Made by a program: the position numbers and the translations under genes
In this document: positions 1-7,455 of the stretch, one piece after another
Numbering within the stretch: position 1 is the first letter of the stretch
How the letters are laid out: the number at the start of each line of letters is the position of its first letter
DNA from: Holosporaceae bacterium
GTDB lineage: Bacteria; Pseudomonadota; Alphaproteobacteria; UBA3830
Assembly (NCBI GenBank): GCA_031265715.1
Contig: JAISCG010000118.1
Location: 1 to 7,924, forward strand
DNA: 7,924 nt
Reading direction: 5' to 3'
Notes under the pieces: generated by a model
The model's database searches: none
The model's input: only the letters and a program-made list of their open reading frames with translations
Told to the model about the DNA's origin: nothing

Positions 1-2
1 CC

Positions 3-2702
3 TGCTACAACCCTGTCAACGACGCCTCGAACCCAAAAAAACCGACGCTGACCCTGAACACCGCGAACAACCGCATCGAGTGCGGAGTCCTGGGCAAGAC
101 GGTCTCCGCCGTCCCGGCCATCTGCGACGTCGACATCGTGCTGACTCTCCCGACGAACCACGCCGCCTGCACCGCCACAAACGATAACGGCGGCACGCTC
201 GTCGCTCCGAACGGCTCCACAATTTCCTCGACCCCGATTGTTCAGATTGCAAAGGCCTACGCAAAATTTTTAAGGGAAAATTTCCTGCACACCCGGGGAG
301 CGGCGGTGGCGTTGGTGCCGTATTCTGCTAAAATTTCAGTACCTCCGGATAAATCCGCCTGGACCGTAGCGATTCCGCCCATGAATCAATTGCCGGCCGA
401 GCTCTACCTGAAACAGGCGCTCGTTTACGGCACCGACGGTCATTTTGGCGGTGAAATCGTCTCAGATCCCACTGATATTCAGTATGATTGGGGAGACGAA
501 GATCTGAACACTGGTTTTCCGATCATGTTTCGCAAAGAAGGCAACCTGTTGTCGACGGAAAATCCCAACAGCGATAGCCTGAAGTTTCAGCGCATGAACC
601 CGAATCCCTGCTCTGTGCAATCCTGCAACCTGCTGGCGGGTTGCTGCGAGGCAAATTGCCCGACATCTCAGGCGAATCCCTATTTTATCACGCAACTGAC
701 TGATGACGTGGGCAGCGTCATCTACAACCTGAGATTGATCCACCCCATCAACGATCCAGAAAATAGATCAAATTTCCTGTTTTTGGCCGTGCAGTGGGCG
801 CAAATGCTGCTTTTTGAGACCTGGACGGATCATCCGGCCGCCGCCGCCGTCGCGAATCAGAAATTCATCCACCCGGCCCGCGGCAGCAAGAAAAAAGCGA
901 TAATTTTCGTCGTCAACTCCCCGGATCGCTTCGATTCCCGGGGACCAACCTACCTGGGGTTCTCCAACGATGCCTCGGAAGTTGATAAAATCGCCTCGGA
1001 TACGCTGAATTTCGGCACAGATTTCGGCGACGGCATCAAACAGAGCAGCCCGAACGGACTCCTGACATTCACCACCACCTCTGGTTCCGTCATCCGTAGA
1101 AACAACTACTACGAATGCCCTAACTCCACCGCCGTGACGGGAAAATTAGCATTTCCGAATAAATATTTGGTGAAACTTACGATTGCGCGGGGGAGTGATA
1201 CTACCACCGTTAATGTCCCAACCGAGACTACCATTTCCGCTGGTGCCGTCGAGTGGGTGGCGGTTGGGTCCAACAAGGCGGATGATGCTTATTCCAGTTT
1301 CGGAAACTGGTCCGGTTTATGTGCTATTGGGGATACGATATATACTATAGATTTCAGCAACGGCCAGCTGGTGTACCTGAATACGGCCGCCGCCACAAAG
1401 ACCTGGACACCAATTGGCTCCAACACGGCGGCTAATGTTTATCTCGGATTCTGGACGGGTTTGCATGCCATTGGGAATATAATATATGCCATAAACTTCG
1501 TCTTTGGCCAACTGGCGTACCTGGATACGACTGCCACCACAAAGACCTGGACAACAATTGGCTCCAATACGGCGGAGGATGTTTATCCCGGATACTGGTA
1601 CGGTCTATGGGCCATTGGGGGTATACTATATGCCATAGAGAAAGACTTCGGCCAGCTGGTGTGCCTGAATACGGCCGCCGCCACAAAGGCCTGGACAGTA
1701 ATTGGCTCCAACACGACGGAGGATGTTTGTTCCGGATCCTGGCACGGTTTATGTGCCATTAGGGGTACACTATATGCCATAGAGTACGACTCTGGCCAGC
1801 TGGTGTACCTGAATACGGCCGCCGCCACAAAGACCTGGGCAGCAATTGGCTCCAACAGGGCGGATGATGCTTATTCCGGATCCTGGTACGATTTGTGCGC
1901 CATTGGGAATATAATATATGCCATAGAGGACACTGGCCAGCTGGTGTGCCTGAATACGACTGCCGCCACAAAGACCTGGACAACAATTGGCTCCAACAAG
2001 GCGGATGATGTTTGTTCTGGAAGCTGGCGCGGTTTGTGCGCCATTGGGAATATAATATATGCCATAGAGTACAACTCCGGCCAGCTGGTGTGCCTAGACA
2101 CTGCGCCACCTGATGTTACAGCTGTGGTTGATGTTCCGACTACAGTCAAGCTCCCCAGCTCCATCACCATTGCCGGAAACACACACAGCATCACCGGGCA
2201 GACCGACATCTATGTTCAGCCGTCTCAGATGAGCGCCAACGAAATCAGCTTCACCATGACCAATATTCAGCTGAAGTCAGCGATGATCACGAATCAGCCC
2301 TACTCGGTGTCAGGCAGCACGGTTACTCTCACAATTCCTCGCACATTGGACACCACTGCTGCAAATACGGCCTTGCTTGCCAGGAAAGGAGCTACCTCCG
2401 CAACCTATCCTCACGGATGGCACAGGAATGCAACCGGAGATATTATTACACCGACCGATGCCGTGAAAAATGTCACCGCCGACGCCTGCACGAAGCTGGC
2501 CGCTGCGGTCGGATCAAATACCATGGTCTATGTGATCAAATACAAAACCACCGATACTTCTTTGGACTCCTGCGTCGCAACGGGAAAAATAAAGACATAC
2601 TCCGCCGATTCCGAGGAAGATCTGAATGAAAAACTGCGTGAAATTGCCGCGGATATAAAATCCTTTGCCGGCTATTCCGCTCCGCAGATGGCGGAAATTT
2701 AG
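3..2702 (+). CDS. TadG-like vWA-domain protein with six-repeat propeller-like insertion (5'-partial)
   Basis: The frame is open from the first codon of the window (nt 3), so the true start lies upstream; the GTG at 138 falls inside the domain and is not a credible start. The visible part is 899 residues, numbered here from nt 3. Residues ~40-112 look like the beginning of a vWA fold: a hydrophobic strand CDVDIVLTLPTN where DxSxS would be expected, a helix, and the strand VALVPYSAKI, typical of TadG-like Flp/Tad pilus proteins. A cysteine cluster (CSVQSC, GCCEANC) lies at ~203-219. The strand KKKAIIFVVNSPD (nt 888-926) matches the position of the usual 'xxLLTDGxN' strand. Six ~48-residue repeats fill ~418-701. 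Beta-rich sequence follows, then the closing vWA part (from ~825): DACTKL, VYVIKY, DSC, and a final helix NEKLREIAADI. The family suggests an exported protein; the signal or membrane anchor would lie outside the window. The metal site is degenerate, so classic MIDAS binding is doubtful. The family call is fairly safe; pilus function is not shown. Confidence 0.8.
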   Translation, partial: CYNPVNDASNPKKPTLTLNTANNRIECGVLGKTVSAVPAICDVDIVLTLPTNHAACTATNDNGGTLVAPNGSTISSTPIVQIAKAYAKFLRENFLHTRGAAVALVPYSAKISVPPDKSAWTVAIPPMNQLPAELYLKQALVYGTDGHFGGEIVSDPTDIQYDWGDEDLNTGFPIMFRKEGNLLSTENPNSDSLKFQRMNPNPCSVQSCNLLAGCCEANCPTSQANPYFITQLTDDVGSVIYNLRLIHPINDPENRSNFLFLAVQWAQMLLFETWTDHPAAAAVANQKFIHPARGSKKKAIIFVVNSPDRFDSRGPTYLGFSNDASEVDKIASDTLNFGTDFGDGIKQSSPNGLLTFTTTSGSVIRRNNYYECPNSTAVTGKLAFPNKYLVKLTIARGSDTTTVNVPTETTISAGAVEWVAVGSNKADDAYSSFGNWSGLCAIGDTIYTIDFSNGQLVYLNTAAATKTWTPIGSNTAANVYLGFWTGLHAIGNIIYAINFVFGQLAYLDTTATTKTWTTIGSNTAEDVYPGYWYGLWAIGGILYAIEKDFGQLVCLNTAAATKAWTVIGSNTTEDVCSGSWHGLCAIRGTLYAIEYDSGQLVYLNTAAATKTWAAIGSNRADDAYSGSWYDLCAIGNIIYAIEDTGQLVCLNTTAATKTWTTIGSNKADDVCSGSWRGLCAIGNIIYAIEYNSGQLVCLDTAPPDVTAVVDVPTTVKLPSSITIAGNTHSITGQTDIYVQPSQMSANEISFTMTNIQLKSAMITNQPYSVSGSTVTLTIPRTLDTTAANTALLARKGATSATYPHGWHRNATGDIITPTDAVKNVTADACTKLAAAVGSNTMVYVIKYKTTDTSLDSCVATGKIKTYSADSEEDLNEKLREIAADIKSFAGYSAPQMAEI
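1254..2106 (+). repeat. Six in-frame tandem repeats (~144 bp, propeller-blade-like) inside the vWA gene
   Basis: Units begin at the Trp codons at 1254, 1404, 1548, 1692, 1836 and 1977, giving lengths of 150, 144, 144, 144, 141 and a final ~130 bp. All complete lengths are multiples of three. The protein consensus is roughly W-x-x-IGSN, then ~7 variable residues, then G-x-W-x-GLCAIGN-x-IYAI, then ~4 variable residues, then GQLV-x-LNTAAATK. DNA blocks such as GGCCAGCTGGTGT and CCACAAAGACCTGG are nearly identical between units. The W/G/Y pattern and blade-sized length suggest a six-bladed beta-propeller of the Kelch or TolB-like kind. The fold is inferred from the pattern only. High DNA identity implies recent amplification or gene conversion. 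Confidence 0.9.
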
Positions 2703-2742
2703 GATAAAAAAGAATCCGCTCCTCACAATAACGCGAAAATAT

Positions 2743-3064
2743 GGAAACGATTTTCCCGCGTGGATTGTTTTCTTCATACCACTTCAAAAATCCGCTTTCA
2801 TCAGTGTTTAGGCCTATGGTGATCACAAAATTCGTATTTTCTACGTCGCTTTTTAATGCTTCACTGTATTTATCGCGACCGGCGAAAACAATTGGAACCG
2901 CTCCGGCGGAAATTCCCGCTCCGGTATAAAAAATGACTTTTTGCGTTTTTATAATTTCCGCCAATATAGAAAAACTCAGTTCCATTCTTTTTAAAAAGCT
3001 TTCTAAATTTTCCCTCCAGAGACTGCCAAGATTTTTCGTCACAGGAGAAGATAAATAATTTCAT
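2743..3064 (-). pseudogene. Sir2-like (sirtuin) gene remnant, frameshifted and internally deleted
   Basis: Read on the minus strand, an ATG at 3064-3062 is preceded by GGAG (3073-3070) five bases away, a proper ribosome-binding site. That frame begins MKLFIFS. The recognisable protein continues in a second frame from about 3042 (TKNLGSLWRENLESF...), so a frameshift lies near 3040-3050. The second frame carries KVIFYTGAGISAG (GAGIS at 2922-2908), like the NAD-binding TGAGIS motif of Sir2 deacylases. It then passes directly to PIVFAGRDKYSEAL and NFVITIGLNTDESGFLKW, which resemble the late Rossmann part of sirtuins (VxFGE ... IVIGTSL). The ~100 or more residues normally between them, holding the catalytic His and zinc cysteines, are absent. 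After GKIVSI (~2743) the frame turns into unlike sequence that overlaps the 3' end of the vWA gene. It cannot encode a working deacylase. A small unrelated Rossmann protein is the less likely alternative. Confidence 0.5.
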
Positions 3065-3112
3065 AACGTCTCCGAGTTAAACACGTAAAAATCCTTCAGC
3101 TGATTTGCCGGT

Positions 3113-3141
3113 ATTTTACCATGGAATTGCTGAAATAAGAA
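3113..3141 (-). promoter_or_regulatory. Possible promoter of the Sir2-like remnant
   Basis: On the minus strand, TAAAAT (3118-3113) matches five of six -10 consensus bases. TTCTTA (3141-3136), 17 bases upstream, matches three of six at -35. It would start transcripts about 45 bases before the remnant's ATG. It overlaps the dyad that precedes the Nudix gene, so both directions may share control. This is a consensus match only. Confidence 0.25.
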
Positions 3142-3152
3142 TGGTATTCTTA
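3136..3152. promoter_or_regulatory. 17-bp dyad overlapping an extended -10 of the Nudix gene
   Basis: TAAGAAT-GGT-ATTCTTA is a perfect inverted repeat with 7-bp arms and a 3-base centre, ending 22 bases before the Nudix ATG. It contains TGGTATTCT (3142-3150), which fits an extended -10 element (TGn-TATTCT). No good -35 is present; TGGAAT at 3122-3127 is weak. A repressor dimer bound here would cover the start point, so the site is a candidate operator, though a short chance palindrome is possible. Confidence 0.35.
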
Positions 3153-3174
3153 GCATGACGAAGGTTTAGAAATT

Positions 3175-3726
3175 ATGCACAGAAAAGATCTGCGAGAAAA
3201 GTTGGAACGATATAATCCCGGAGATGAGACAGAAATCGCCGACAGAGCGAAAATGCTGGATTTTCTAAATTCGCATGAGGACTGCTTCGAGAGATCGTTA
3301 TCGATCGGACATTTCACCGGATCCTGCTGGCTGATAAATCGCGATGGTACAAAATTTCTTCTTACTCTTCACAAAAAAATCGGGCGCTGGCTGCAACTTG
3401 GCGGGCATGCCGACGGAGATCATGATCTCGCTCGAGTTTCTTTAAAAGAGGCTCGCGAAGAATCCGGATTGCGAAACATCGAACTGCTATCGGATGAAAT
3501 ATTTGATATCGGCGTTCATCTAATCCGGGAATACAGAGGAATTCCGACGCATTATCACTACGACGTCAGATTTTTACTGAAAACAATTGATAATGACGAG
3601 GATATACAAATTTCTGATGAATCAGATGACCTGCGATGGTTCGAGAAAGCATCGGTTCTTCCTTCGGATTCCGGCATCGGTATTCCGAGAATGTTCGAAA
3701 AATGGAAAAATTTACAACGAAGGTAG
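3175..3726 (+). CDS. Nudix hydrolase
   Basis: This is a complete 183-residue protein, the usual size for a single-domain Nudix hydrolase. Such enzymes cleave nucleoside diphosphates linked to another moiety, using Mg2+ or Mn2+ held by the Nudix helix. The Nudix box runs from ~residue 77 to 99: a GGHADGDHD start, then LKEAREESGL. The catalytic EExxGL core is intact. Two canonical positions differ: the Glu after G-x5 is His, and the usual Arg before the first Glu of the helix is Lys. The WLQLGGHADGD lead-in recalls a Nudix subgroup in which the box start is non-canonical, so this is probably not inactivation. The flanking strands (FTGSCWLINRDGTKFLLTLHK before; HYHYDVRFLL after, then LRWFEKASVL) complete the fold. 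The ATG has a GAAGG ribosome-binding site (3160-3164) ten bases upstream. There is no signal peptide, so it is cytoplasmic. The substrate cannot be told from the sequence. It stands alone between a pseudogene and a 293-nt gap. Confidence 0.9.
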   Translation: MHRKDLREKLERYNPGDETEIADRAKMLDFLNSHEDCFERSLSIGHFTGSCWLINRDGTKFLLTLHKKIGRWLQLGGHADGDHDLARVSLKEAREESGLRNIELLSDEIFDIGVHLIREYRGIPTHYHYDVRFLLKTIDNDEDIQISDESDDLRWFEKASVLPSDSGIGIPRMFEKWKNLQRR

Positions 3727-4019
3727 ATATATATGTGTAATAGTTCATGACATATGAGACTGATTATGTCTCCCATAGGTTGAGTTAATGTACTCCATCG
3801 GGGTCATGCCGTGGTTGTTAATTTACCTATTTTGGAGACCTTCATTCCTGCAAGCCGAAAATATCTCTAAATTCTGAAATTTCAATTTCTCTTTGAATCG
3901 TCCTCCCTAAGGTCTTCCGCCTATTTATGAAACACGAAAATAATCGAAAAAAATCACGAAATTAACTTTTAATAAAAAAAAACAGTTTAAGACTTAATCC
4001 AAGTAGTGGGTTTTGTATC
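3727..4019. other. AT-rich intergenic region, no gene recognised
   Basis: No credible coding sequence, tRNA or strong terminator is visible in these 293 bases. Small dyads are present: GAGAC/GTCTC around 3755-3775 and a 10-bp palindrome TGAAATTTCA at 3875-3884. The stretch 3961-3999 is very AT-rich and holds a weak promoter-like pair, TTAACT (3962-3967) and TTTAAG (3986-3991), 18 bases apart, 29 bases before the next ATG. The region probably carries the promoter of the AsmA-like gene, but no site is convincing. Confidence 0.5.
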
Positions 4020-7000
4020 ATGAATTTTTTTAGTAATGCAGTAAGATTGATCAGCGGTAAGAAAAAAGAGAATTCTGACGAAGTGCTGAAGAATTCCGAT
4101 ATTCCGGAACAGGATATTCAGTTTAACTTTTCTTTTCGTAACTACGTAAAAGAATCGTTTTCTGTTCTCATAGTAAATCCTTTATCTGGATACGTGATGA
4201 AGACAGTGAGGGTGGCATCTCTTCTAATTGCCGGAGTTATGGCCGGGACGTTGGCAGCGACGCTGTGTTTCATTGTCTTTATGCAATTTGAGCCCGTGGA
4301 AAATACCGTGCTGTCGTCGTTTTTGCGGGAAAAGATCGAAAAATCTTTGCCGAATTCGGATTTTAGTATGAAATCTGCCGCGCTGCACTGGGATCTGAAA
4401 GCCGGAGCAATGGAAATTGCCCTCAGTAAAGTCAGGATAGATGATTTTTTAATACCTAAAATATCGGTTCTTCTTGATTACAAAAAATCATTCGATCAGC
4501 AAAGACCGGTTGTTAAATCCGTTTCGATTTTGAGCCCTAAGCTCAATTTGAACGTGGAAGATGATTTCAAAAAGATATCGATAAATCCGAATTTTGAAAA
4601 AGGCGGAGCTAACAAAGCGCTGTTCGAGCCGTTATCAACGCTCGGCAATTTTGAGCGCATACTGGATAAAAATGCCGTCATTAAACTTATAAATGCCGAC
4701 GTTTCAATCAGCGAGGGCGGAATAAATTGGAATCTGAACAATCTGTATTGCGAATATAAAGCCGGAGAAAATTTCCCGAAAATTATAGATTGTTCCGTGT
4801 CGATTCCGGAACAGAGATATACTTCGCATATCAGCCTGGGCAAATCCGATACGGCTGACGGAAAATCTGTCTGCAACGTTAAAATAGAGTCGCTGAATCC
4901 TTCCCTGCTGAGCGCTGCTCTCAGCAAGAGGAATACTCCGCCGGACAGCAGAATATTTTCTGTAACTGACGGATATAATCTCCCGGTTTCGGGTACACTG
5001 AAATTGGATTTCAAAGATGCGAAATTTTTAGGGGGTAAATTCGACCTGACCGGAACCAACGGATCCGTAAAATTACCGACGAAAAGCATTATTTCCCTGA
5101 ATTTAGGAAAGAAAATAGATAACGGAAGCGTCTCCGGAAGTTTTTCCGAAAAGGGCGCAGTTATCGATTCCCTCAACGTTTCCTATGAAAATTCGGATCT
5201 GCAACTGACCGGAATAAAAATTCCCCTCGGTGAGTTCAAATTTCTGGATGTCGCGAACATAGACGGCACGCTGAGTCTCACCAATATCGACGCCCGGGAG
5301 ATGGAGGCCGTTCTTCCGGACTGCATTACAAAATCTGCCATCGCGGTGCTGAAGAATTATCTGCCGACCTTCAGGATGGAACTTTTTAAAGTTGATGTTA
5401 AAGGTTCCGTTGCGTTCGGAAACAGACCCGCCGGAGATACTCTGAAAATCGGTCACGGAATTTTCAAAATAAAGGACGCCAAAATTCCTCTCGGAAATCG
5501 TATAGTCACGAATGTTGATGCAAGCGGAACAATATCCGAAGACGGACTTGACGTCAGACTGAGCAATGCTCTCTTCGGAAAAGCAAAAATAAACCGAGGT
5601 GTATTTTTTGTGTCGAACGCGGATAATTCCTGGATAGGAAAAGTAAATGTCACCGTTCCGATAGCCAATATCGCGGCGTATGTACCGAATATTTCCGCAA
5701 AATTAGCTTCGTTGCCTTTGGAAAAACTGAATTTGAAAGGGTACGCAAATCTGGATATGAAATTGCTTCGCGTGGAAGGAGACGAATTGCCTCGCAAAGA
5801 CAGTCTTCCGTTCAGAATCGTTGAGGGCGAGGGCGAAATTAAGTCGGACGGCAATACGAAGGATCTCAGACTTTCCTGGAACGGCGAAAAATTGTCCCTT
5901 GTCGGAAACATGGTTACCGGTCAAAACGAAATCAGCCTGAAACTGAATGAAAATTTGAAAAATAACTCGGGAAACAGAGAATTGGTTTTTGCTTCGAATT
6001 CCGATTTCCTGGAGGCGTCGATCCCGGGCATTACAAAAATGTGCAACGGCGATTACATTCTGAAAATAAATTCGTCCTGGAAAAATAAGCAGGAAGAGCA
6101 TGATGTCAGCATGGATCTGAAAAATGCCACGATGAATATCCCGTTGATCGGCGACGTTAAGCTGAGCAAAGAGAACGGCACCTTCACCGCGCGCGTTCTG
6201 GACGACGGCAAAGGGCTCGAATTTTCAAAAATGGCGCTGGATACTCCGAACTGCAAGATTAAAGGAAAAATGACGCTGGATAAAAACGGAAAATTGACGA
6301 AGTGCTCTCTTGACAGCTTCGAAAACGGTGGAAATTCTGCGAAAATCAACCTCTTGAAAGAAAAAGATCGCATTTCTTTCTCGGCAGTCGGAGACTACAT
6401 AGACGTCAGCAAGGTTTTCTCGATGCTTGATAAAACAGAAAAAGATGTGGTCGTATCCGCCTACGTGAATTTGAAAGAAGCGGCGATTACGAACAATCAG
6501 AAAATCAGAAATGTGAAGGGTACCCTCGATTGGAAGAACGGAAAAATAATAAACGGCGCCTGTTTCGGAGTGCTCGGAAAGGATACCACGTTGGCACTTA
6601 GCGCAAAAGAAATGGAGGGATCCGATGATGCACTGCTGGCGCTGTCCGCATCGAATGCCGGCGAATTCCTGAGAGAATTTAAGATCACCGATACCGTAAG
6701 CGGAGGAAGCATAAACTTCATAACAAAATCGTCAAAGAATATCGGAAAGTCGTTCTCCGGAGCTTTCGAAATGAGTGATTTCATTGTGAAAAACAATAAT
6801 CAATTAACGAAATTGATATCGCTGTCATCGACGAATTGCCTGCCGAATACCGATAATTTATCGGTGGGATTCAATCTGTGCACGGGAAATTTCACGGTCA
6901 CGGAAGATCGGATCACCCTCGAGGGCGGGAAAGCGATCAGTCCTACCGTGGCGATATCCTACCGCGGTTCCTATGATCGCGCGAACGATAATTTCGACGT

Positions 7001-7439
7001 CAGCGGAATGTCTTTACCTATGTCGGCGTTCCTGAGTAACACAAATCCGAACGGATCTTTGACCGCAAGCTACGGTATCACCGGTTCTCTCGGAGTGCCC
7101 GTGTTATCCGTAAGACCACTGAGATTCGTCAACAATGACGCCCTGAATGAAATATTCGGGAATATGCTGCCGGTGATGGTCTCCGCAGAAAACGACGGCA
7201 TGGATATTATTCCGGCGGAAAACCTAAGCATCGCTCCGCAGGCCGGTACCGCCGATCCGTTTTCCCATGGAGCTTTTGACAAAAAAGCGGAAAATACAGT
7301 GAATACAATAAATACCGAAGCTCAGGGGGAAAAGAAACTGCCGAGCAAGAATATTGTCAAGGATAAATTCGGGATAAAGATAACCCGCGGAGTAAAGGAT
7401 ACTGCCCCTCCTAAAAAAACAGATACTGCTGAAAAATAG
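4020..7439 (+). CDS. AsmA-like / DUF3971 (YhdP-type) inner-membrane-anchored envelope protein
   Basis: This is a complete protein of 1139 residues. Residues 1-~60 are polar and charged and probably cytoplasmic. One hydrophobic segment at ~64-88 (VRVASLLIAGVMAGTLAATL and on) anchors it in the inner membrane. The rest is periplasmic and beta-rich. Residues ~96-180 match the start of DUF3971: a short helix, ALHWDLKAGAMEIALSKVRI, then strands ending VKSVSILSPKLNLNV. The C-terminal part (~1000-1050) matches the AsmA-like end: a GMSLPMSAFL stretch, SLTASYGITGSLGVPVLSVRPLRF, then NEIFGNMLP, corresponding to the family's 'YxVxGxlxxPxVxVNPLxxL...F' motif. About 80 residues of Lys- and Pro-rich, probably disordered tail follow. 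Known relatives (TamB, YhdP, YdbH) form long lipid-carrying grooves that move phospholipids to the outer membrane; this protein is inferred to act likewise. The ATG at 4020 is the only reasonable start, although its ribosome-binding site (AGTGGG, ~4005-4010) is weak. No intact gene is close enough to suggest an operon. Confidence 0.85.
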   Translation: MNFFSNAVRLISGKKKENSDEVLKNSDIPEQDIQFNFSFRNYVKESFSVLIVNPLSGYVMKTVRVASLLIAGVMAGTLAATLCFIVFMQFEPVENTVLSSFLREKIEKSLPNSDFSMKSAALHWDLKAGAMEIALSKVRIDDFLIPKISVLLDYKKSFDQQRPVVKSVSILSPKLNLNVEDDFKKISINPNFEKGGANKALFEPLSTLGNFERILDKNAVIKLINADVSISEGGINWNLNNLYCEYKAGENFPKIIDCSVSIPEQRYTSHISLGKSDTADGKSVCNVKIESLNPSLLSAALSKRNTPPDSRIFSVTDGYNLPVSGTLKLDFKDAKFLGGKFDLTGTNGSVKLPTKSIISLNLGKKIDNGSVSGSFSEKGAVIDSLNVSYENSDLQLTGIKIPLGEFKFLDVANIDGTLSLTNIDAREMEAVLPDCITKSAIAVLKNYLPTFRMELFKVDVKGSVAFGNRPAGDTLKIGHGIFKIKDAKIPLGNRIVTNVDASGTISEDGLDVRLSNALFGKAKINRGVFFVSNADNSWIGKVNVTVPIANIAAYVPNISAKLASLPLEKLNLKGYANLDMKLLRVEGDELPRKDSLPFRIVEGEGEIKSDGNTKDLRLSWNGEKLSLVGNMVTGQNEISLKLNENLKNNSGNRELVFASNSDFLEASIPGITKMCNGDYILKINSSWKNKQEEHDVSMDLKNATMNIPLIGDVKLSKENGTFTARVLDDGKGLEFSKMALDTPNCKIKGKMTLDKNGKLTKCSLDSFENGGNSAKINLLKEKDRISFSAVGDYIDVSKVFSMLDKTEKDVVVSAYVNLKEAAITNNQKIRNVKGTLDWKNGKIINGACFGVLGKDTTLALSAKEMEGSDDALLALSASNAGEFLREFKITDTVSGGSINFITKSSKNIGKSFSGAFEMSDFIVKNNNQLTKLISLSSTNCLPNTDNLSVGFNLCTGNFTVTEDRITLEGGKAISPTVAISYRGSYDRANDNFDVSGMSLPMSAFLSNTNPNGSLTASYGITGSLGVPVLSVRPLRFVNNDALNEIFGNMLPVMVSAENDGMDIIPAENLSIAPQAGTADPFSHGAFDKKAENTVNTINTEAQGEKKLPSKNIVKDKFGIKITRGVKDTAPPKKTDTAEK

Positions 7440-7455
7440 GGAAACTCACCCTAGC

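Noticed and set aside
138..140. GTG at 138 as the start of the vWA gene
   Set aside because: The same frame is open to the window edge with continuous vWA-like sequence (CDVDIVL...), and the GTG lies within the first beta-strand.
1254..2106. Tandem repeats considered as a CRISPR array
   Set aside because: Units are ~144 bp, contiguous, translated in frame throughout, and without repeat-spacer alternation.
1317..2209. Several overlapping minus-strand reading frames of 64-116 codons antisense to the repeat block
   Set aside because: They are by-products of the tandem repeats: the same antisense sequence recurs in each unit, and the plus strand carries the clear protein pattern.
2417..2629. 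A 70-codon plus-strand reading frame inside the vWA gene
   Set aside because: It lies wholly within the closing vWA coding sequence in another frame, with an arginine-rich composition typical of a shadow and no ribosome-binding site noted.
2691..2719. GCGGA/TCCGC pairing just after the vWA stop as a terminator
   Set aside because: It has only five base pairs around a long loop, and no U-run follows.
3834..3917. GGAGACC and GGTCTTC as ends of a structured RNA in the intergenic gap
   Set aside because: The pairing is about seven bases with a wobble, across a ~70-base loop of low complexity, which is easily chance.
4496..6796. Long minus-strand reading frames (up to 226 codons) opposite the AsmA-like gene
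   Set aside because: They are antisense to a well-supported protein, rich in Ser/Phe/Leu as expected from reversed codons, and without family motifs.
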